A DNA stretch of 64,000 nt, from NCBI GenBank assembly GCA_964636705.1, contig CAZWUJ010000006.1:62001-126000 (forward strand). Direction: 5' to 3'. The notes beneath the pieces are model-generated. The model saw only the letters and a program-made list of their open reading frames with translations, was not told the origin of the DNA and made no database searches. The DNA comes from VXRJ01 sp964636705 (GTDB lineage: Bacteria; Acidobacteriota; Vicinamibacteria; Vicinamibacterales; UBA8438). How positions within the stretch are numbered: position 1 is the first letter of the stretch; each line of letters starts with the position of its first letter. Positions 19,456 through 26,839 of this stretch are shown in pieces. A program made the position numbers and the translations under genes.

Positions 19456-20907
19456 CTATTCGTCGTCCAGGAGGGAATCCGACAGGAAGTCGGCATCCGG
19501 CTCCGAGCCGGTATCGTCCGGCGGCGCCTCGAAGTCGTCGCGCGCGTAGTCCGGCGACGCGCCCGGCCGCGAGAGCAGCTCGAAGCGGGTCTGCTCCTTC
19601 AGGAAGGCGAGCTTGACGGTGCCGGTCGGGCCGTTCCGCTGCTTGCCGATGATGATCTCGGCAATTCCCTCGTTCTCCGGCGTCCGCTCGTACATCTCTT
19701 CCCGGTAGATGAACATCACCACGTCGGCGTCCTGCTCCAGCGCGCCCGACTCGCGCAGATCGGAGAGTTGCGGCCGGCGATCCGACCGCGCGCGCGATTC
19801 CGGGGCGCGGCTGAGCTGCGAGAGCGCGACGACCGGCACGTTGAGCTCCTTCGCCAACTGCTTCAGGGCGCGCGAGATGGACGACAGCTCCTGGGTCCGG
19901 TTCTCGAACCGGCCGCGCCCCTGCATCAACTGGATGTAGTCGATGACCAGCAGGTCGAGGCCGTGCTCGGCCTTCAGGCGGCGCGACTTCGCCCGCATCT
20001 CCAGCACGCCGATGCCGGCCGTATCGTCGATGTGCATCCGCATCTCGGCGAGCCGCCCCATGGCGTTGGTCAGGGCGCCGTAGTCCGCCTGGGTCAGCAG
20101 GCCGGTCCGAAAGCGATGCGAATCGACCTGCGCCTCGGAGGTCAGCAGCCGCATGAAGAGCTGCTCCTTCGCCATCTCCAGGCTGAAGACGCCGACCGTC
20201 CGGCCGTCCCGGACCGCCACGTTGCGGCCGATGTTGAGAGCGAACGCCGTCTTCCCCATCGACGGGCGGGCGGCCACGATGACGAGGTCGGCCGGCTGGA
20301 GACCCGCCGTCATCTCGTCGATGTCCTCGAAGCCGGTCGCCACGCCGGTGACGAAGCTCTGCTGCGACTTCAGTTGCTCGACCCTGTCGCCCCCCGTTTC
20401 GACCAGCTTCGCCATCGAGACGAAGCCGCTCGAGATGCGTCCCTCGGCGATCTCGAAGATCTCCTGGCCCGCCCGGTCGAGGACGTCGTCCGCCGGTTCG
20501 CTGGAGGCGTAGGCGGTGGCGGCAATACGGTGGGCGGAATCGATCAGCGCCCGGAGGGTCGCGTGCTCCTTGACGATGCGGGCGTAGTGATGGACGTTGG
20601 TCGAGCGGGGAACGCCGTCGGCGAGGGACGAAATGTAGGCGGCGCCACCCACCTGCTCGAGCACGTTGCCGCGCGCCAGCTCCGCGCGGAGGGTGACCAG
20701 GTCAATGGGATCGCCCCGCCCGGAAAGGACGATCATCGCGTCGAAGACGCGGCGGTGGGCGTCCCGGAAGAAGTCGTCCGAGTCGATCAGTTCCGCCGCG
20801 ACGTCGATGGCGGCGTTGTGGACCAGGATGGCGCCGAGGACGCTTCGTTCCGCCTCCAGGTTGTGGGGGAGTACCCGTTCGGCCGGTCCGCCGGCAGTCG
20901 GCGCCAT
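19456..20907 (-). CDS. dnaB: replicative DNA helicase DnaB
   Basis: Hexameric 5'-3' helicase of the replication fork. The 483-residue protein begins with the N-terminal domain (PHNLEAERSVLGAIL, FFRDAHRRVFDAM), followed by the RecA-like motor: Walker A ARPSMGKTAFALNIG near residue 220, Walker B LDLLVIDYIQLMQG, and motif SQLSRAPE with RPQLSDLRESGALEQDADVV. The acidic tail is typical. Its place after rpsF-rpsR-rplI matches many genomes. Confidence 0.97.
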   Translation of the reverse strand: MAPTAGGPAERVLPHNLEAERSVLGAILVHNAAIDVAAELIDSDDFFRDAHRRVFDAMIVLSGRGDPIDLVTLRAELARGNVLEQVGGAAYISSLADGVPRSTNVHHYARIVKEHATLRALIDSAHRIAATAYASSEPADDVLDRAGQEIFEIAEGRISSGFVSMAKLVETGGDRVEQLKSQQSFVTGVATGFEDIDEMTAGLQPADLVIVAARPSMGKTAFALNIGRNVAVRDGRTVGVFSLEMAKEQLFMRLLTSEAQVDSHRFRTGLLTQADYGALTNAMGRLAEMRMHIDDTAGIGVLEMRAKSRRLKAEHGLDLLVIDYIQLMQGRGRFENRTQELSSISRALKQLAKELNVPVVALSQLSRAPESRARSDRRPQLSDLRESGALEQDADVVMFIYREEMYERTPENEGIAEIIIGKQRNGPTGTVKLAFLKEQTRFELLSRPGASPDYARDDFEAPPDDTGSEPDADFLSDSLLDDE

Positions 20908-20951
20908 CCTTCCTCCCGCGGCGTGGCCGCTTTACCCCCCGGCCGCAATGG

Positions 20952-21557
20952 TCAGGACGCTTCCGTCTCGCCTTCCCAGTCCGATGCCGCCGCCTCCGCC
21001 CAGTCGCCGCCGGACTCCGCGTCGGTTTCCGCGGCGTCCGTCCCGGCGGCGTCCGCTCCCGCAGCATCCGTCCCGGCCTCCTCCGCCTGCGATGCGGCAG
21101 CCGGGGCTCCATGGCCCTCCGCGACGACGTTCACCACCACCTCGGCGGTCACATCGTGATGCAGCTTGACCGGCACGGGGAACGCGCCGAGCTGCTTTAT
21201 CGGTTCGCGCAGGCGGATCTGCTTCTTGGTGATCTCCACCTCGGCCCCTTCGAACGCCTCGGCGATGTCGACCGCGGTGACCGAACCGTACAGCGTGCCG
21301 GTCTGACCGACGCGCCGCACGATCGTGCATTCGAGCCCGCTCATCCGCTCCGCCACCGCCTCGGCGGCCACCCGCTCCTCCGCCTCGCGCGCCTCGGACA
21401 GCGCCCGTTCCCGCTCCACCTGGCGCTTGCTGGCCTCCGTCACTCGCAATGCCAGTTTCTGCGGCAGCAGGTAGTTGCGCGCATAGCCGCTCGCGACGGT
21501 CACGACATCGCCGCGCCGGCCGAGGTGTTCGACATGGTTCCTCAGGATGACTTGCAT
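20952..21557 (-). CDS. rplI: 50S ribosomal protein L9 with extended acidic tail
   Basis: Starts MQVILRNHVEHLGRRGDVV at 21557, with GAGGAAAAG just upstream. Residues 1-150 are a standard L9 (YARNYLLPQKLAL, LYGSVTAVDIAE, IRLREPIKQLGAF). The last 50 residues are an added low-complexity tail rich in Ala, Asp, Glu and Thr with repeats of the form (G/A)DAAGTDAA. The family is usually about 150 residues, so the 201-residue length is odd. A longer in-phase open frame covers rpsR in another phase and is not coding. Confidence 0.95.
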   Translation of the reverse strand: MQVILRNHVEHLGRRGDVVTVASGYARNYLLPQKLALRVTEASKRQVERERALSEAREAEERVAAEAVAERMSGLECTIVRRVGQTGTLYGSVTAVDIAEAFEGAEVEITKKQIRLREPIKQLGAFPVPVKLHHDVTAEVVVNVVAEGHGAPAAASQAEEAGTDAAGADAAGTDAAETDAESGGDWAEAAASDWEGETEAS

Positions 21558-21595
21558 CTTTTCCTCTATGGGCAGACCGATCCGTCGGCGCCCGG

Positions 21596-21883
21596 CTAGT
21601 CGATGACGTAGGGAATCAGGGCGAGCTGCCGCGCCCGCTTGATGGCCGTCGTCAACCTCCGCTGACACTTCGCGCAGGTGCCGGAGATGCGCCGCGGCTG
21701 GATCTTGCCCCGGTCGCCCAGGGCCATCATCAGCAGCCGGACATCCTTGTAGTCGATGTAGTCGATCTTCTCGACGCAGAAGCGGCACACCTTGCGCCGC
21801 CGTCCGCCGCCCGGCCGGCGTCCGCCGCCACCCCTGCCGCCTCCGCCCCGTCCGCCGCGTCGGCCATCACGATCATCACTCAT
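21596..21883 (-). CDS. rpsR: 30S ribosomal protein S18 with Gly/Arg-rich N-terminus
   Basis: The conserved S18 core (KVCRFCVEKIDYIDYKDVRL, RISGTCAKCQRRLTTAIKRA) occupies residues 31-90. It is preceded by about 27 residues of GGRGGGGR-type low complexity. Four cysteines (CRFC, CAKC) suggest a zinc-binding S18 form. It overlaps rpsF by 4 bp and precedes rplI by 38 bp, the usual rpsF-rpsR-rplI order. Confidence 0.96.
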   Translation of the reverse strand: MSDDRDGRRGGRGGGGRGGGGRRPGGGRRRKVCRFCVEKIDYIDYKDVRLLMMALGDRGKIQPRRISGTCAKCQRRLTTAIKRARQLALIPYVID

Positions 21884-22335
21884 GACTGCTGCTCCTCGCC
21901 CGCCGGCTCAGCCGGCGGTTCACCAGGTTCCGATGCCGCTGCCGACGGCGCTGCCGCGGGGGCGTCCTGCGCCGTCGCCTTCCCCGGCCGGCGGCGTTCC
22001 TGCCGCCGCGCACGCTTTCGCGCCGCCTTGCGCAAGACCTCGTCCACGCGGATCACCAGGTGGCGCAACAACTGCTCCATGACGCGCAGCCGCCGCTCCA
22101 GCTCTTTCACCATCTCGCCGGGACCGGTGATCAGGACGATCACGTACGTCCCTTCGCGATGGCGATTGATCTCGTAGGCGAGGCGGCGGCGGCCCCAGTT
22201 GTCGGTGCTGTCCACCGTTCCGCCCAACTGCCGGACGATGTCGGTGATCCGTTCGTGCAGTTCCTTCACGCCGTCGTCCGTTACCTGCGGACTGACGACA
22301 TAGGCCAATTCGTACTGCCGGTGTGTCTCGCTCAT
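21880..22335 (-). CDS. rpsF: 30S ribosomal protein S6
   Basis: Starts MSETHRQYELAYVVSPQVTD at 22335, preceded by AGGAG seven bases upstream. The S6 core includes DNWGRRRLAYEINRHREGTY and MVKELERRLRVMEQLLRHLV. After residue 105 comes a basic then Ala/Pro/Glu-rich tail of about 45 residues. S6 binds S18 in the 30S platform, and the two genes overlap by 4 bp. Confidence 0.95.
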   Translation of the reverse strand: MSETHRQYELAYVVSPQVTDDGVKELHERITDIVRQLGGTVDSTDNWGRRRLAYEINRHREGTYVIVLITGPGEMVKELERRLRVMEQLLRHLVIRVDEVLRKAARKRARRQERRRPGKATAQDAPAAAPSAAASEPGEPPAEPAGEEQQS

Positions 22336-22388
22336 ATTGCTCCTTTCGGACTGAACGGCCGCCGGCCTTCCGGCGGCAAGGAAGCGTC

Positions 22389-22946
22389 TCAGTTGAACCG
22401 GTTCATGGTCTTCACGATGCCGTCCGCGACAAACATTTCCGCCGCGTCGGCCGCGCGCTCGATCATCTCCTCCACTGTCTCCATCTCGTCCCGTTCGAAC
22501 CGCGCCAGCACGTGGTTCGCCAGATCCCGCCGTTCGTCGCCCCGCCCGACGCCGAGCCGCAGCCGCGCGAACCCGACGGTGCCGAGCGACGCGATGATAG
22601 ACGACAGCCCGTTGTGCCCGCCGTCCGAGCCGCCCGGCCGCGCCCGGATCTTGCCGAGGGGCAGGTTCACGTCGTCCGCCACCACCAGCAGCGCCTCCGG
22701 CTCGATCCGGTAGTAGTGCTGCATCTCCTGCACCGCCCAGCCGCTCCGGTTCATGTACGTGAGCGGCTTCGCCAGCATGACCCGCGCTTCCGGTCCCCGC
22801 TGGCGCGCCATCACCGCGTCTGCCCGAGCGGCCTCGAACGCCAGGCCGAACCGCTCGGCCAGCAGATCGACGACGCCAAACCCGACGTTGTGCCGTGTGC
22901 CAAAGTACTGCCGCCCCGGATTCCCCAGACCGACGATTAGATGCAC
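22389..22946 (-). CDS. pth: peptidyl-tRNA hydrolase
   Basis: Recycles tRNA from prematurely released peptidyl-tRNA. The 185-residue protein opens with MHLIVGLGNPGRQYFGTRHN, with catalytic His19 in RHNVGF. It also has KPLTYMNRSG, VVADDVNLPLGKIR and GGSDGGHNGLSSI, the complete set of Pth motifs. It is followed 53 bp downstream by rpsF and preceded by rplY, a common grouping. Confidence 0.97.
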   Translation of the reverse strand: MHLIVGLGNPGRQYFGTRHNVGFGVVDLLAERFGLAFEAARADAVMARQRGPEARVMLAKPLTYMNRSGWAVQEMQHYYRIEPEALLVVADDVNLPLGKIRARPGGSDGGHNGLSSIIASLGTVGFARLRLGVGRGDERRDLANHVLARFERDEMETVEEMIERAADAAEMFVADGIVKTMNRFN

Positions 22947-23015
22947 GGCATGCTCCGCGCCCCGCCGTCCGCGCCCGCCGCCTCACGCCCGGGCGCAGGC
23001 GCGGGCACGCGGCGG

Positions 23016-23675
23016 TCAGCTCCCGCCGCCCTCGGCCTTCTGCTCCTCCTGCTCTTCGCCATCGGCGGCCACGGCGCCTTCCTCCTCGGCCGCCTCGTCC
23101 TCCTCCATCGTCGTGTCCACCTTCGGCGCCACCACGTGCACCAGCAATACGTCGAGGTCCGTGACCGGCGTCCAGGCGGCGTCCCCCGTCACGTCCCGCA
23201 GGCGGATGCCCTCGCCGATGTGCAGCGGCGTAACGTCCACCTCGATGTGCTCCGGGATCGCCGTCGGCAGGCATTCCACCTGCACCTCGCGCGTCGTGAA
23301 GTCGACCAGGCCGCCCTGCTGCTTGACCCCGGCCGCCTCGCCTGTGAGATGCACCGGCACCGTCACCGTGATCGCCTTGTCGAGAGCGACCCGCAGGAAG
23401 TCGACGTGCAGCAGTTCGTCGGTGAGGGGATCGATCTGCAGGTCCTTCACCAGCACCGCGCCGCCCCCGCCTCCTTCGACCTCCAGGTCGACAATCGTGT
23501 TGAGCCCCGACTCGGAATGGAGGAGGCGGAGCAGCGGCTTCGGATCGACGGAAACCGCCGCATCACCCTGCGCCCCCCCGTACACCACCGCCGGCATCCG
23601 GCCGCCGCGGCGGAGCCGGCGGGCTTCGTTCTTGCCGCGCGTCGTCCGGGCGGCGGCTGTCAATGTCACGCTCAT
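23016..23675 (-). CDS. rplY: 50S ribosomal protein L25/general stress protein Ctc
   Basis: Binds 5S rRNA. From MSVTLTAAARTTRGKNEARR at 23675 the protein is 219 residues, the long Ctc form with the L25 domain (RMPAVVYGG, KDLQIDPLTDELLHVDFLRV) followed by a beta domain (VPVHLTGEAAGVKQQGG, CLPTAIPEHIEVDVTPLHIG) and a very acidic tail. It lies between prs and pth, the same prs-rplY-pth order found in many genomes. Confidence 0.95.
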   Translation of the reverse strand: MSVTLTAAARTTRGKNEARRLRRGGRMPAVVYGGAQGDAAVSVDPKPLLRLLHSESGLNTIVDLEVEGGGGGAVLVKDLQIDPLTDELLHVDFLRVALDKAITVTVPVHLTGEAAGVKQQGGLVDFTTREVQVECLPTAIPEHIEVDVTPLHIGEGIRLRDVTGDAAWTPVTDLDVLLVHVVAPKVDTTMEEDEAAEEEGAVAADGEEQEEQKAEGGGS

Positions 23676-23707
23676 GTTGCTTCTGACTCCTGGCGGTCCC
23701 TCGCGCC

Positions 23708-24679
23708 CTATACGAACAGCGACGAGACCGACGTCTCCTGATGAATGCTCTCTATCGCCCGGCCCAGCAGACGGGCGACCGACAGCGTCCGGATCTTCGG
23801 GCACGCCTCGAACTCGGGTCGAAGCGGGATGGTGTCGGTCACGATCAGGGTCTCGAGGGCCGCCTCCTCGATCCGCTGCAGCGCCGGACCCGACAGGACG
23901 CCGTGAACCGCGCAGGCCATCACGCTCGCGGCGCCGTTACGCCGCAGCGCGTTCGAGGACTGGGCCAGGGTCCCGGCGGTGTCGACGATGTCATCGAGCA
24001 GAATGCACGTCCGCCCCTCGACTTCGCCGACCACGTTCATGACTTCCGCCCGACCGGCGCCGGAGCGGCGCTTGTCGATGATCGCGAGATCCGCATGGAG
24101 CCGTTTCGCATACGCCCGGGCCCGTTCCACGCCGCCCGCGTCAGGCGAGACGATCGTCACACCGCCGCGGTGGCCCGCGTTGGAGAGGTGCTCGATGAAG
24201 ACGGGGGTGGCGAACAGATGGTCGACCGGGATATCGAAGAACCCCTGAATCTGCGCCTTGTGCAGGTCCATCGTCAGCACCCGGTTGGCGCCCGCGGCGC
24301 TCACCAGGTTGGCCACCAGCTTGGCCGAGATCGGCACGCGAGGCTTGTCCTTGCGGTCCTGCCGGGCGTACCCGTAATACGGCATCACGGCGGTGATCCG
24401 CGCCGCCGACGACCGGCGGAAGGCGTCGATCATCACGCAGAGCTCCACCAGGTGCTGATCCACCGGCGTGCACGTCGGCTGCACGACGAACACGTCGGTG
24501 CCGCGGATGTTCTCGTCGATCTGGAACGCGACTTCGGTGTCCGGGAACCGCCGAAGCGCCGCCCGCCCGAGGCCGACGCCTATGCCGCGGGCAATCGACT
24601 CCGCCAGCGCCGGATGGGCGCTCCCCGAGAAGATCTTCAACTCTCCGTTGTGCGTCGGCACGTTCTTCTCGCCAGCCAA
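23708..24679 (-). CDS. prs: ribose-phosphate pyrophosphokinase
   Basis: Makes PRPP for nucleotides, His and Trp. The 323-residue protein has the opening GELKIFSGSAHPALAESIA, the ATP/ribose-5-phosphate site segments VQPTCTPVDQHLVELCVM and MPYYGYARQDRK, and the PRPP-binding loop LLDDIVDTAGTLAQSSNAL. Length is standard. It is followed by rplY (32 bp) and preceded by tRNA-Gln and ispE; lolB-ispE-prs linkage is also known from E. coli. Confidence 0.97.
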   Translation of the reverse strand: MAGEKNVPTHNGELKIFSGSAHPALAESIARGIGVGLGRAALRRFPDTEVAFQIDENIRGTDVFVVQPTCTPVDQHLVELCVMIDAFRRSSAARITAVMPYYGYARQDRKDKPRVPISAKLVANLVSAAGANRVLTMDLHKAQIQGFFDIPVDHLFATPVFIEHLSNAGHRGGVTIVSPDAGGVERARAYAKRLHADLAIIDKRRSGAGRAEVMNVVGEVEGRTCILLDDIVDTAGTLAQSSNALRRNGAASVMACAVHGVLSGPALQRIEEAALETLIVTDTIPLRPEFEACPKIRTLSVARLLGRAIESIHQETSVSSLFV

Positions 24680-24716
24680 CCGTCCGGGGCAATTCTCCTG
24701 CTCTGAAACCGTCAGA

Positions 24717-24790
24717 TGGTTGGGGCGGAAGGATTCGAACCCTCGATCCCGGGACCAAAACCCGGAGCCTTACCGCTTGGCCACGCCCCA
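24717..24790 (-). tRNA. trnQ: tRNA-Gln (anticodon TTG)
   Basis: Cloverleaf with acceptor TGGGGCG/CGCCCCA, anticodon stem-loop CCGGGTTTTGGTCCCGG, T arm GAGGGTTCGAATCCTTC and encoded CCA. It sits between ispE and prs, as a tRNA-Gln does in several bacterial phyla. Confidence 0.96.
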
Positions 24791-24900
24791 ACGGAAGCAG
24801 CCCGCCGTCCGAATCGATACCTCCCCGCCGCTTGCGCCGGCGACGCCGCCCGCCCCTCAGGCGCACGCTGCCACGGCGCGATCGGGGAGTTTAGATCGGA

Positions 24901-25911
24901 TCAGCGGACCTGGGCAACGGCGGCGAGCCGTCCGTAGGCCGGCGCATCGGTCGTCCGGGTGCGCAGCGTGCGCCAGCCCGCGCGGCGCACGGACCGGCGG
25001 GCCTGGTCCGCCGCCGCGTCCGAAGCGTACAGTCCGAACACCGCCGATCCGCTGCCCGTCATCGCGGCATGGACCGCGCCCGAGGCGCGGAGGCGCCGCA
25101 CCATCTCCGCGATGGTGGGATGGCGCTGCGACACCGGCGGTTCCAGGTCGTTCCACCAGTCGGGTGCGCCGGCCGGTGCGCCGGCCGGTGCGCCGGCCAC
25201 CAGGCCGGCATTTCCCAACGGTGCGCCGGCCACCAGGCCGGCATTTCCCAACGGTGCGCCGGCCACCAGGCCGGCAGAAGAAGAAGGCCGGCCTGGAGGC
25301 CGGCGGACCTTTGGAGGACGCCGGCGCACCATGGAGTCCTCATCCCACCACCGGTACGCCTCCGGCGTCGACACCCCGAACCCCGGCGACGCGATGACCA
25401 CCGCCCAGGGCCCCGCCGGCGCCACCCGCCGCAGCCGCTCCCCCCGCCCGGTCGCCAGCACCGTCCCCCCCTTCAGGAAGAACGGCACGTCGGATCCGAC
25501 CGCCGCCGCCACCGCGCGCAGCAGCCGCTCCGGCGCGCGCGGCTCCCAGATCTGCCGCAACGCGCGCAACGCCGCCACCGCGTCGCTGCTCGCGCCTCCC
25601 AGCCCCGCCCCGGCGGGCACGACCTTCCGGAGGGTCACCGCGGCGCCCGCCGGATCGCCGTCGCGGCCCAGCGCGTTCCACAACCCCGCCGCCGCGCGCC
25701 ACACGAGGTTGTCCCGGTCGCGCGGCATCGACACGTTCCGGCTGCGCACGGTGACCGGCCCCGGCCGCGCCGTGACGTGAAGGGTGTCGGCGAGCGCGAC
25801 CGACTGCAGAATCGTCCGCACGTCGTGGTACCCATCCGGCCGCCGGCGCAGCACCTCGAGATGCAGATTGATCTTCGCCGGGGCGCACACGCGCAAACGC
25901 AGGGCGCTCAT
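24901..25911 (-). CDS. ispE: 4-diphosphocytidyl-2-C-methyl-D-erythritol kinase carrying an in-frame REP insert
   Basis: GHMP-family kinase, step 4 of the MEP pathway. The 336-residue protein has the opening PAKINLHLEVLRRRPDGYHD, the ATP-binding PAGAGLGGASSDAV near residue 100, and the C-terminal GHMP motif AAMTGSGSAVFGLYAS near 285. Between SPGFGVSTPEAYRWWDEDS and DWWNDLEPPV it carries about 55 extra residues (about 196-250) made of AGLVAGAPLGN repeats and Pro/Arg-rich sequence, encoded by four REP units. E. coli IspE has about 283 residues, so the extra length equals the insert. No stop or frameshift was introduced. The gene is essential in MEP-pathway bacteria, so the insert must be tolerated. 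It overlaps the lolB-like gene by 4 bp. Confidence 0.95.
   Translation of the reverse strand: MSALRLRVCAPAKINLHLEVLRRRPDGYHDVRTILQSVALADTLHVTARPGPVTVRSRNVSMPRDRDNLVWRAAAGLWNALGRDGDPAGAAVTLRKVVPAGAGLGGASSDAVAALRALRQIWEPRAPERLLRAVAAAVGSDVPFFLKGGTVLATGRGERLRRVAPAGPWAVVIASPGFGVSTPEAYRWWDEDSMVRRRPPKVRRPPGRPSSSAGLVAGAPLGNAGLVAGAPLGNAGLVAGAPAGAPAGAPDWWNDLEPPVSQRHPTIAEMVRRLRASGAVHAAMTGSGSAVFGLYASDAAADQARRSVRRAGWRTLRTRTTDAPAYGRLAAVAQVR
25163..25309. repeat. REP cluster inside ispE (three direct units plus one inverted)
   Basis: Three 24-bp units at 25187-25210, 25220-25243 and 25253-25276 are separated by the same nine bases (TTTCCCAAC), giving a 33-bp period. A fourth unit in opposite orientation lies at 25286-25309. 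The core is GCCGGCC-ACCA-GGCCGGC in the direct units and the CTGGAG form in the inverted one. Two truncated GGTGCGCCGGCC copies precede unit one (25163-25186). Because 24+9 is a multiple of three, the array stays in frame. Confidence 0.92.
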
Positions 25912-26807
25912 CGCGCGTTCGCAGCTCCCGACCCGTCCCGCCCCGGCGGCGCTTCGAGGGGCGACGCGCCGCGCAACTGATCGATCGTGATCGGAGCGTA
26001 CGCGGCCGGCACGTCGATCTGGAAGACCGCCGGATCGAGCGCGGTGTTGATGTTGACCTGGGTCACCGACGCGTTCAAGTCGGTCGCGCCCGCAGCTCCC
26101 GCCGCGCCGAACGCGCGACCCCCGCCGGGCCCGGCCGGCGGCGGCTCCACTTCCACGCGGAACCCGCGCGGCAGACCACGGACGTGGTCGCTGTAGGCCA
26201 CCGTCAGCCGGCCCCGCTGCGCCGCCGCGACGACCAGCCCCGGATCGCCGTCACCTTCCGGCGCGTCGCGCAGCCACGCGACGACGCCCCCCTCCAGGTC
26301 GATGACGATCCAGCCGCCGCTCAGCCGGCGACCCGCCACCGTCACTCCCTCCGGGGCCGGGCATCCGGTCAGCAGCGCCTCCACGTCAGCCGGAGCCATC
26401 TCCAGACCGGCCAGCGCGTCCAGCAGGGCCGCCGGATCGGCATCCCCGACTACCTGCCCGTCGCGCGGCAGCAGCAGGGTCGCCGTCTGGTCGTCCGGCG
26501 CCACGAGGATGAAGATGGGAGCGCCGAACGGCGCCAGGGCCTCCAGACGAAGGGCGCCCCCCTCGAACGCGCCGCGCAACCGCGTGCGGCGCAGCGGCGC
26601 CCCGTTCGCCCGCCCGCCGATCGACAACGTGAACGCCATCGACCGGACGGCGCGGCAGGGCTCGGTCGCCCCAGCCCATAGCGCCGCGTGCTCCGACAGC
26701 GGCACGCCGTCGCCGGTTGGCAACTCGATCCCGCTACGCGCCGGCCCGCACGCGCCGGCGACGGCGAGCAGCGCAATCAGAAGCAGGGAACGTCGGAGGA
26801 AGCGCAC
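25908..26807 (-). CDS. LolB-like outer-membrane lipoprotein (DUF4292-type), tentative
   Basis: A 299-residue lipoprotein: the signal peptide MRFLRRSLLLIALLAVAGAC has a lipobox LAVAGAC with Cys20. The body is predicted beta-rich (RTRLRGAFEGGALRLEALAP, PIFILVAPDDQTATLLLPRD), like LolB/LolA-fold proteins. A direct role in lipoprotein insertion is inferred from fold impression and from synteny: E. coli has lolB-ispE-prs and here the order is this gene, ispE, tRNA-Gln, prs. No residue-level proof is available. It overlaps ispE by 4 bp and follows the TPR gene by 32 bp. Confidence 0.7.
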   Translation of the reverse strand: MRFLRRSLLLIALLAVAGACGPARSGIELPTGDGVPLSEHAALWAGATEPCRAVRSMAFTLSIGGRANGAPLRRTRLRGAFEGGALRLEALAPFGAPIFILVAPDDQTATLLLPRDGQVVGDADPAALLDALAGLEMAPADVEALLTGCPAPEGVTVAGRRLSGGWIVIDLEGGVVAWLRDAPEGDGDPGLVVAAAQRGRLTVAYSDHVRGLPRGFRVEVEPPPAGPGGGRAFGAAGAAGATDLNASVTQVNINTALDPAVFQIDVPAAYAPITIDQLRGASPLEAPPGRDGSGAANAR

Positions 26808-26839
26808 CGATCGGTGGCTGATCTATACGGGCTTCTCGT

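Noticed and set aside
16594..21159. 1521-codon plus-strand open frame
   Set aside because: It runs antisense through plsC, radA, alr, dnaB and rplI, all clearly real on the minus strand; it is a high-GC shadow.
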